39,694 bases of DNA. Source: Alphaproteobacteria bacterium (GTDB lineage: Bacteria; Pseudomonadota; Alphaproteobacteria; Puniceispirillales; UBA1172). Every line of letters starts with the position of its first letter. Positions within the stretch are counted from its first letter, which is position 1. Positions 8,789 through 14,976 of the stretch are shown piece by piece. A program made the position numbers and the translations under genes. The notes beneath the pieces are model-generated. The model made no database searches and was not told the DNA's origin. It saw nothing but the letters and a program-made list of their open reading frames with translations. The stretch covers positions 1 to 39,694 of the forward strand of contig JAHEII010000001.1 in the NCBI GenBank assembly GCA_024639485.1, written 5' to 3'.

Positions 8789-9274
8789 TTATTCTTGAAT
8801 AACCGTGGCTTCGGCGGCAATCATCATATCACCAACAGCAAGCGCTTCATGACTATTGGCATTCAGCGTCACGCGGATCACATGTTCCCCCGGCGTTAAG
8901 TCACCCAGATGCGCCCATTCCCCATAAAGTCTGGATATTTTAACACCATCAACATACAGATGGGCATGGCCGTAACCGGCTTTATGCGCGGCACCGGATT
9001 GATCAGCGGCAAAGCTGAAATGATCTGTTTGCAGATGCAGATTCCATCCGGACACTGTGTCTTTCATCACCATCAATTTAACCGATGGCGGATTAGCCAT
9101 ATCCGACAGATCAATCATCTGGCTATGGATTGCTGCATGCTGTTTATCGGTATCATGGTGATCAGTCGCATGATCATGACCATCAAGCGTAATGCCATAA
9201 CCGGCAGCTATTAGAAACCCGACCATTGCACCAAAAATCCCACCAATAACCAATAAAGATAAAGCTCGCATCAT
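8789..9274 (-). CDS. uncharacterised membrane-anchored protein with His-rich linker
   Basis: I do not recognise a characterised family. The 161-residue product starts with a hydrophobic segment (about 5-25, LLVIGGIFGAMVGFLIAAGY), so it is probably exported and anchored by its N-terminus. A His/Asp-rich stretch follows (about 33-50; eight His residues), typical of metal-binding linkers. The remaining 100 residues look like a compact beta domain with GHAHLYVDGVKISRLYGEW and TPGEHVIRVTLNANSHEAL. Two adjacent ATGs (9274, 9271) follow a GAGGGGG ribosome site. It sits just upstream of the TauE-like exporter on the same strand. A periplasmic metal-binding role is a guess. Confidence 0.7.
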   Translation of the reverse strand: MMRALSLLVIGGIFGAMVGFLIAAGYGITLDGHDHATDHHDTDKQHAAIHSQMIDLSDMANPPSVKLMVMKDTVSGWNLHLQTDHFSFAADQSGAAHKAGYGHAHLYVDGVKISRLYGEWAHLGDLTPGEHVIRVTLNANSHEALAVGDMMIAAEATVIQE

Positions 9275-9403
9275 ATCCCCCTCAATTTATCTCGTTTTCT
9301 GACGTGATCTTATTATAACTTTCTATTATTGTTAACTACTGATACCTGTGCTGAGTTAATAATTCATATCTTTTGGTGACAGAGCATCATACCGGAGAAA
9401 CAC

Positions 9404-10393
9404 ATGCGGGCATTATCTGATGACCGAATACTGGATTTGGCGGTCGAATGGCATCAATCAGGGCATGATCTGGCTATCGCTATTGTTATTCAGACATGGG
9501 GATCATCCCCCCGGCCAGCCGGTAGCGTCATGATTATCCGTGATGACGGCCACATAGAAGGTTCAGTATCCGGCGGCTGTGTCGAAAGCGCCGTGATGCA
9601 AGCCGCTAATGACGTTATGATTAACGCCACTGCAACACAGCTTAATTTTGATGTCGCGGACGAAGACGCATGGCAAGTCGGGTTATCTTGTGGCGGCGCC
9701 ATATCGGTTTGGATATGCGCCAGCACCGCCAAGACCAGTCATATGGCTGATTTGTTTGTCTATATCAAAACGCAATTCGCTCAACAGCAATCGGTGGTGA
9801 TTGACTGTCATATCGACCAGCACATGATGACCATTGCCAGAACAGATCAGCCTGCCAACACATTATCCGGTGATGGCACATGTTTTCGTCTATCCGTTGA
9901 CCCCCAACCCCGGCTTTATATTATTGGTGCCGTGCATATTAGCCAGCATCTGGCACCAATGGCGATGGCGGCAGGGTTTGATGTCAACGTCATTGACCCC
10001 CGCATCAGTTTTATAAATGAAGCCCGTTTTCCGGATACAACGCTGATCAAAGATTGGCCAGATGATATTCTTGATGCGGCGGCATTAGATCATATGTCAG
10101 CTGTCGTAACGCTAACTCATGATCCGAAACTGGATGATGCTGCCTTGCGGATAGCGTTGCACCGCCCTGTATTCTATATCGCCAGTCTGGGCAGTCGCCG
10201 CACGCATGCCAAACGGTGCGACCGATTAAAACAGGATGGCTTTACCGATGAACAACTGGCGCGGATAAGCGCACCAGCAGGATGTGATATCAAGGCCAGA
10301 ACGCCAGCGGAAATTGCTGTATCCATTCTGGCTGAGCTGATCGCGATACGCCGTGGGGCTGTGTCTGTATCTGCTGGTATGATGGGTGATTAA
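9404..10393 (+). CDS. XdhC/CoxI family molybdoenzyme maturation protein
   Basis: XdhC-type proteins bind the molybdenum cofactor and promote its sulfuration and insertion into xanthine-dehydrogenase-family enzymes. This 329-residue copy has both usual parts. The N-terminal XdhC/CoxI region contains WGSSPRPAGSVMII and GSVSGGCVESAV (about 31-65, including the conserved Cys). The C-terminal Rossmann-like region begins RLYIIGAVHIS near residue 170 and includes LTHDPKLDDAAL. Usual members have GAGHxA in the Rossmann motif; GAVHIS here is a slight variant. It overlaps the mocA-like gene. The pair most plausibly serves the Mo hydroxylase encoded at 14973-17732, the only such enzyme in the window. 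Confidence 0.92.
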   Translation: MRALSDDRILDLAVEWHQSGHDLAIAIVIQTWGSSPRPAGSVMIIRDDGHIEGSVSGGCVESAVMQAANDVMINATATQLNFDVADEDAWQVGLSCGGAISVWICASTAKTSHMADLFVYIKTQFAQQQSVVIDCHIDQHMMTIARTDQPANTLSGDGTCFRLSVDPQPRLYIIGAVHISQHLAPMAMAAGFDVNVIDPRISFINEARFPDTTLIKDWPDDILDAAALDHMSAVVTLTHDPKLDDAALRIALHRPVFYIASLGSRRTHAKRCDRLKQDGFTDEQLARISAPAGCDIKARTPAEIAVSILAELIAIRRGAVSVSAGMMGD

Positions 10394-11036
10394 GGACATG
10401 CGTAATATTGGCGGAATCCTGTTGGCGGCCGGACAATCAACCCGCATGGGACGCAAAAACAAACTCCTTATGCCTGTGGATCACACATCCGAGCCCATGA
10501 TCCGGATAGCGGCAAAAACCATGCTGGACAGCCAGCTGGATCAGTCCATGATTATTCTTGGGCATGAAGCCGGACACCTTGCCGATGCGATATCGGATTT
10601 ACCCATAGCACAACATGTTAATCCGAATTATGCCAAGGGCATGAGCCAGTCTATTTGTCATGGGCTAGACCGGATCGGTGATCATGTCACCGATGTCATG
10701 ATTCTGCTTGCTGATATGCCCAATATCACGGCGCAAATGATCAATGCGCTTTATCAGCATCACATATCTGCCGACAACCCTGACCATTCCATCACCTTAC
10801 CGGTGGTAAAATCAAAAACCCGGCAACCGCGCCCTGCTAATCCGGTGATATGGGGGAAGTCCTTTTTGCCGCTTTTGCGCCAGATCACAGGCGATAAAGG
10901 CGGCAGGGATATCATTACATCACACCCGCATGCTGTTAATCCGCTTGCTATAAATGATGACAGATGCTTTCTTGATGCAGATACTATTGATGATCTGGCC
11001 ATTATATCTGAGCACCGCCAACCAAGAAGAATGTGA
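10386..11036 (+). CDS. MocA-like molybdenum cofactor nucleotidyltransferase
   Basis: Nucleotidyltransferase of the MobA/MocA fold, which joins CMP to molybdopterin to give the cytosine-dinucleotide cofactor used by xanthine-oxidase-family enzymes. Visible are the nucleotide-binding signature GGILLAAGQSTRMGRKNKLL near the N-terminus and the metal-binding ILLADMPNI around residue 108. Length (216) fits. It may start at the GTG at 10386, overlapping xdhC by eight bases, or at the ATG at 10398, where the AAGGA site would be only one base away. I keep the GTG. A 48-base spacer separates its stop from the first bases of the next regulatory palindrome's flank. Confidence 0.85.
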   Translation: MIKDMRNIGGILLAAGQSTRMGRKNKLLMPVDHTSEPMIRIAAKTMLDSQLDQSMIILGHEAGHLADAISDLPIAQHVNPNYAKGMSQSICHGLDRIGDHVTDVMILLADMPNITAQMINALYQHHISADNPDHSITLPVVKSKTRQPRPANPVIWGKSFLPLLRQITGDKGGRDIITSHPHAVNPLAINDDRCFLDADTIDDLAIISEHRQPRRM

Positions 11037-11056
11037 TAAAATAATGACTTGAGCTT

Positions 11057-11086
11057 TATTATTTGTTCGTATACAAACAAATAATA
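11057..11086. promoter_or_regulatory. operator A: 30-bp palindrome before the ferredoxin reductase gene
   Basis: Bases 11057-11086 form a near-perfect palindrome: twelve base pairs per side around the central GTATAC (11069-11074), with one mismatched pair (11068/11075). It contains the motif GTATACAAAC (11069-11078), the first of four GTRYACAAAY copies in this window. A possible -35 box TTGAGC (11049-11054) lies just upstream, so a bound regulator would cover the -10 region and transcription start. The likely binder is the MarR protein encoded at 18702, by analogy with MarR operators. Confidence 0.7.
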
Positions 11087-11144
11087 TGGCTTCATATAAC
11101 CCGATAGGCCAACCCTAAACCCATTCAGCACCTGCGAGAGTATT

Positions 11145-11924
11145 ATGAGCTTTACCTGTCCTGATTCTGCTTTTTCAGAAACCGTCACCGAAGTTGAACA
11201 TTATACAGACCGGCTGTTCCGGTTTCGGCTGACCCGTCCGGCCAGCTTTCGCTTTCGGTCGGGGGAGTTTGTGATGATCGGACTGCCCGGCGAAAAACCG
11301 GTATGGCGCGCTTATTCCATTGCTAGCCCATCATGGGATGAAACGATTGAGTTTTATTCAATTAAAGTTCCCGGCGGGCCGTTAACCGAACATCTACAGA
11401 ATATCAAGATTGGCGATAATGTCTGGTTCCGCAAAAAGCCAACCGGCACTTTGGTGCTTGATGCGCTTCTGCCCGGCAAGCGGCTATGGATGATATCCAC
11501 CGGCACTGGTTTTGCGCCTTTTGCTTCGCTTATTCGTGATCCCGAAGCATATGAAAAATTCGAATCCCTGATTGTGACCCATACTTGTCGTGAGGCCGCT
11601 GAGTTGAGCTATTCGATCAATACCGTTGCTGCAACGAAAGCTGATCCACTGGTTGGTGAGCTGGCTGACCGGCTTCACCTAGTAGCCACTACCACGCGCG
11701 AAGACACGTCATTCATGGGACGCATTACCGATTTAATGCAAAACGGTAAATTATATACGCATCTGGGCGTGCCGCCGCTTGATCCCGAATATGATCGCGT
11801 CATGATCTGTGGATCAATGGCCATGCTGAAAGACGTTAAAGCCATACTGGACAATGCGAATTTCACCGAGGGATCAAACAGTATGCCCGGTCAATATGTG
11901 GTTGAACGGGCATTTGTTGATTAA
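11145..11924 (+). CDS. fpr: ferredoxin-NADP+ reductase
   Basis: FAD enzyme that exchanges electrons between NADPH and ferredoxin or flavodoxin. The 259-residue protein is of the bacterial Fpr class. It shows the FAD-binding RAYSIAS motif (55-61), VPGGPLTEHL (75-84), the NADP-binding STGTGFAPF (118-126) and a C-terminal VVERAFVD, where the last residues stack on FAD in related enzymes. A GAGAG site precedes the ATG. It is a monocistronic unit under operator A, which carries the same motif as the promoter of the Mo-hydroxylase/reductase operon. Its likely role here is to supply reduced ferredoxin to the 6-hydroxynicotinate-reductase-like enzyme. No ferredoxin gene is seen in the window. Confidence 0.92.
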   Translation: MSFTCPDSAFSETVTEVEHYTDRLFRFRLTRPASFRFRSGEFVMIGLPGEKPVWRAYSIASPSWDETIEFYSIKVPGGPLTEHLQNIKIGDNVWFRKKPTGTLVLDALLPGKRLWMISTGTGFAPFASLIRDPEAYEKFESLIVTHTCREAAELSYSINTVAATKADPLVGELADRLHLVATTTREDTSFMGRITDLMQNGKLYTHLGVPPLDPEYDRVMICGSMAMLKDVKAILDNANFTEGSNSMPGQYVVERAFVD

Positions 11925-11940
11925 GCCGGCAACATGACCG

Positions 11941-11985
11941 CAAGTAACATAGCAACAAGTAACATGGCAACAAGTAACATGGCAA
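11941..11985 (+). repeat. three tandem 15-bp repeats (CAAGTAACATGGCAA)
   Basis: Three adjacent 15-base units (11941, 11956, 11971), identical except for one base in the first, followed by a degenerate fourth start (CAAGCGGCG). They lie between the convergent fpr and PF06684 genes. The unit is a multiple of three and falls inside a 24-codon open frame (ATG 11934, TAG 12006-12008) that would encode a repeating A-T-S-N-M peptide. No ribosome site is evident, so I do not call it as a gene. Confidence 0.85.
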
Positions 11986-12004
11986 CAAGCGGCGTGATAG
12001 CAAT

Positions 12005-12586
12005 CTAGCGCAGTCCATCTTCGCCTTTGATATCCTCAACCGCTAATCCGCCCATGCGGTGATGAATACGGCCGCCTTTAGTCATGGCCAGACAGAACAT
12101 GATCTCACCCCGGCGCGGCGAATCAGCTAGCCGGACTTCCATGGCGTCAAAATGGCTTCTGACATAGGCGGCATTAATATGGCCTAGCGGGATATCAATA
12201 GCACATCCGGCGCCACCCACCTTCATCGAAGATGGAACAATAGCCTTGGCTTCGCCAAGTCTTTCCCGCATCGCATAGCCACCCGGCACATGCCAGAGCG
12301 CGGTATGTTCCAGCTCACCATCTTCGCCAGCAAGTCCAGCCTTACCATAGCCATCAATGCCATCAAGACCGCCAAGCGCATCAATCAGTTCATCTGTCAT
12401 CATCAACCCCAGTGGCTTCAGATCATCCATCACCGATTGCAAATCTTCGTGATATTTACCAGCAAACGGATTGCTTACCACCGCAACCATCGCCGCACGC
12501 ATCCGTGGTGTTTGCGGGGCGGGGCCGCCTTCGTGAAAAATCGTTTCCAGAAAAAGCTGTGTTTTACGAATAGGGAAGCTTGTCAT
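12005..12586 (-). CDS. amino acid synthesis family protein (PF06684), paralogue 2
   Basis: Second PF06684 protein, 193 residues, clearly homologous to the copy at 5777-6379 but diverged. Shared features are NPFAGKY, the DELIDALGG helix, GKAGLAGEDGELEHTALWH and the C-terminal GGRIHHRMGG. It is the last gene of the five-gene minus-strand operon, and its start overlaps the UPF0280 stop by four bases (ATGA), so its product is needed together with the reductase and hydroxylase. The reaction is not established. Two paralogues in one pathway could form a heteromer or act on successive intermediates; both ideas are speculation. Confidence 0.87.
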   Translation of the reverse strand: MTSFPIRKTQLFLETIFHEGGPAPQTPRMRAAMVAVVSNPFAGKYHEDLQSVMDDLKPLGLMMTDELIDALGGLDGIDGYGKAGLAGEDGELEHTALWHVPGGYAMRERLGEAKAIVPSSMKVGGAGCAIDIPLGHINAAYVRSHFDAMEVRLADSPRRGEIMFCLAMTKGGRIHHRMGGLAVEDIKGEDGLR

Positions 12587-13503
12587 GTTATTTTCTCCAT
12601 TAGTTGCATCGCTTCAAGTTGTATCGCTTCATGTTTTATTTGGCCGGTATTGAGATACTGATCCAGTCCGACCACCCGTATATGATCTTTGACCCTGATC
12701 AATGCACCGGCCACCGGTTTTAGTGCCATAATCGCTTTTGCTTCGTTTTCACCGGCATCTAATGCCCATTCTATTGCCGCCGGCGATAACATCCCGACCG
12801 ATGTGACAATGGGCTGATCACCCAGATCGCTTTCTGGCAATAACGCATCTGCAGGAACGCGCGTCACCGCCTGCATATCCGGATGATCAGACGGTAAATC
12901 AGCTGGCAAATTAACCGCATTAGCAATCATGGTTGCCGCCGCGTCTGCATTGGCCGCATGGTCAGCTAGCACAACAACCGCATCTGCTATACCAAGCGAA
13001 AAACTGCGCCCGCCATATCCGGATGTGGCCATACCCCGACAATCGCTGTCATGGGATATGGTGCATCGTGCCGTGTCCAGATTGGCCATGATTGCCGTTG
13101 CGTCATATCCATCTGCCAGCCAGAACGCAATATCACCGCCATTATTCACGCTTGCCTTGGTCAAGCCGGATTCAGCGGTCATGGCCGCCAGCACATGATC
13201 GGCAACCGCGCCTGCGACAGCCGCCATTGGTGTGATAAACCGGTTTTCATAGCCGCTAGTTGCAGCAGCCATGCGGCGTGCCACCGGATGCCGATAATGA
13301 TCGGGGGATTGCGTTTTCTGGCGCAAAGATGGCAATTCAACCACTAACCGTTCCAGCAGATATTGCATCGCCTGTATCGCTTTCCGGTAGGCACGGTCTG
13401 CGGATACGCCTTCTGCTTTTATGATCAGATCAATCGGTCCATGCAATAGATGAAGCCGGTTATCGGGCGGCAACCATGCGGCTTGGATAGAAGATACAGA
13501 CAT
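12583..13503 (-). CDS. UPF0280 family protein (ApbE-like fold)
   Basis: A conserved uncharacterised family related by fold to ApbE flavin transferases. The 306-residue protein has the typical start (IQAAWLPPDNRLHLLHGPIDLII), then PVARRMAAATSGYENRFITPMAAVAGAVADHVL, the NNGGDIAFWL segment (about 140-150) and a GMATSGYGGRSFSLGIADAVVVLA block (about 180-205) that parallels the substrate-binding core of ApbE. The ATG at 13503 follows GGTGAG; a TTG two codons earlier is possible. It is 21 bases after the reductase-like gene and overlaps the PF06684 gene. In this setting it may act on the flavin or metal centre of the neighbouring reductase, but nothing in the sequence proves this. Confidence 0.87.
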   Translation of the reverse strand: MSVSSIQAAWLPPDNRLHLLHGPIDLIIKAEGVSADRAYRKAIQAMQYLLERLVVELPSLRQKTQSPDHYRHPVARRMAAATSGYENRFITPMAAVAGAVADHVLAAMTAESGLTKASVNNGGDIAFWLADGYDATAIMANLDTARCTISHDSDCRGMATSGYGGRSFSLGIADAVVVLADHAANADAAATMIANAVNLPADLPSDHPDMQAVTRVPADALLPESDLGDQPIVTSVGMLSPAAIEWALDAGENEAKAIMALKPVAGALIRVKDHIRVVGLDQYLNTGQIKHEAIQLEAMQLMEKIT

Positions 13504-13524
13504 GACCAACTCACCGGTTAATGG

Positions 13525-14976
13525 TTAATCATCATGATCAGACGATATAACAGAAAGCACCTGACTGTCTTTGGAATACTCACCACCGGTTTTGATAATA
13601 TCTGGCACCGAACGGATTTGTTCGGCATGTCCGCCCAGCGCGATATATTCATCTTTAGTTGTTGTAAATTCCAATGGTGCAACAATCGCTGGCGTTGGCA
13701 CATAACCAAACGCGTTTTCAGGCATATTCACCACATCAACCATGATTGTGATACCGCCCCCCGGCCAGATAAAGCCCTCAATGCCGCCACAAGTGACTTT
13801 TGTTTGACCTGACTGCACGGATTCGGTTAACCGGATTGGATTTGTTGTCACTCCGGCGCGCAATGAGCCGCCAGCTCCCCCCATAAACATCACCGTACAA
13901 AGCGCCGGTTCACAATTTTCAGCAATCCGATCAACACTGTCTTGCAAATCTTTTGGCATGGGATGCGGCTGTGGTACCAGATCATCATCAAGAATATAAT
14001 ATCCGGAATGTTCACCCGTTGTTGATACCATCAGCATGGTCAATCCCGGCCGTGCGCCTTTGGCTGGCCGCCATGCGCCCAGAATCTTGAGCGGGTCTTC
14101 CAGATCTGTTCCGCCCCAGCCCAGTCCCGGTTCAGCCACTTGAAAATACCGGCCGGGGGTTGATCTACGGCCATTTATAGTGATGCCTGTATCCGGCCAA
14201 CCCAGCACTTTGCCAGCCTGATGTTCAGACACAACGCCGGTAATGTGATCATCAACGACAACAACCTCATCAACATGACCAAGCCATTGTGACGCAAACA
14301 TTCCGATAGTTGCTGATCCGCACCCAACCCGCATGCGGAGTTCTGTTTTGCCATCAACGACAGGGGCTTTGCCGGATTCAACAATGACGGTTGATCCGCC
14401 ATCAATGCTTAATTCAACCGGCTCTTTATTACATAGCTTCATCAGCGCATCACATGTCACCCGCCCCTCGGCTTTGCTTCCGCCAGTCAGATGATCAACA
14501 CCGCCCAATGACAACATTTGTGAGCCATATTCGCTAGTCATGACTAACCCCACCGGCTCACCATTGGCGCGAATAACCGCGCCTTCCTTACCTAAATGCC
14601 GGTCTGTATCAATTTTGACCTTCACCCCGCAATATGAAAAAATAGCTTCGGTTACGACAGTAACAAAATCCGCGTTATCATGATGCTGGCCAACAATGAA
14701 CGGTGCCGGTTTATAATCCGGATAAGTAGTACCCGCCCCAATGGCCGTGACAAAAGCGCCATTTTCCTGATGCAGACTGTCATCCCATTCTGCCCCCAGA
14801 AATGGTTTTATGGCATCGCCTGCTTCTATCCGGCGATCCAGAATGGTTAACGGATCAAGCCTGATAATCTGGCCATCCTTATTGGCGTAACGGTCACAAG
14901 CACCGGAATTGCCGTCAGCGATATAACACATCACCGGACAGGCATCGCATCTGATTTTTTCTGTTGTTTTGCTCAT
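13525..14976 (-). CDS. 6-hydroxynicotinate reductase-like Fe-S protein
   Basis: Resembles 6-hydroxynicotinate reductase (Hnr, EC 1.3.7.1), which in clostridial nicotinate fermentation reduces 6-hydroxynicotinate to 1,4,5,6-tetrahydro-6-oxonicotinate with ferredoxin. The 483-residue protein begins with a cluster-type Cys set, Cys10-x2-Cys13-x3-Cys17-x9-Cys27 (IRCDACPVMC then GNSGACDRY). Glycine-rich segments follow (MRVGCGSATIGMF about 215-227; MFMGGAGGSLRAGVTTNPIR about 364-382; CGGIEGFIWPGGGITIMVD about 396-414). Its start overlaps the Mo hydroxylase stop by four bases, matching the order hydroxylase then reductase in the nicotinate pathway. Recognition is from memory of the family; the true substrate may be another hydroxylated N-heterocycle. 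Confidence 0.75.
   Translation of the reverse strand: MSKTTEKIRCDACPVMCYIADGNSGACDRYANKDGQIIRLDPLTILDRRIEAGDAIKPFLGAEWDDSLHQENGAFVTAIGAGTTYPDYKPAPFIVGQHHDNADFVTVVTEAIFSYCGVKVKIDTDRHLGKEGAVIRANGEPVGLVMTSEYGSQMLSLGGVDHLTGGSKAEGRVTCDALMKLCNKEPVELSIDGGSTVIVESGKAPVVDGKTELRMRVGCGSATIGMFASQWLGHVDEVVVVDDHITGVVSEHQAGKVLGWPDTGITINGRRSTPGRYFQVAEPGLGWGGTDLEDPLKILGAWRPAKGARPGLTMLMVSTTGEHSGYYILDDDLVPQPHPMPKDLQDSVDRIAENCEPALCTVMFMGGAGGSLRAGVTTNPIRLTESVQSGQTKVTCGGIEGFIWPGGGITIMVDVVNMPENAFGYVPTPAIVAPLEFTTTKDEYIALGGHAEQIRSVPDIIKTGGEYSKDSQVLSVISSDHDD

Noticed and set aside
13525-14976. Cyanuric acid amidohydrolase/barbiturase identity
   Set aside because: First considered from the glycine-rich segments and neighbouring amidase. 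The N-terminal four-Cys cluster and the coupling to a Mo hydroxylase fit a 6-hydroxynicotinate-reductase-like protein better.
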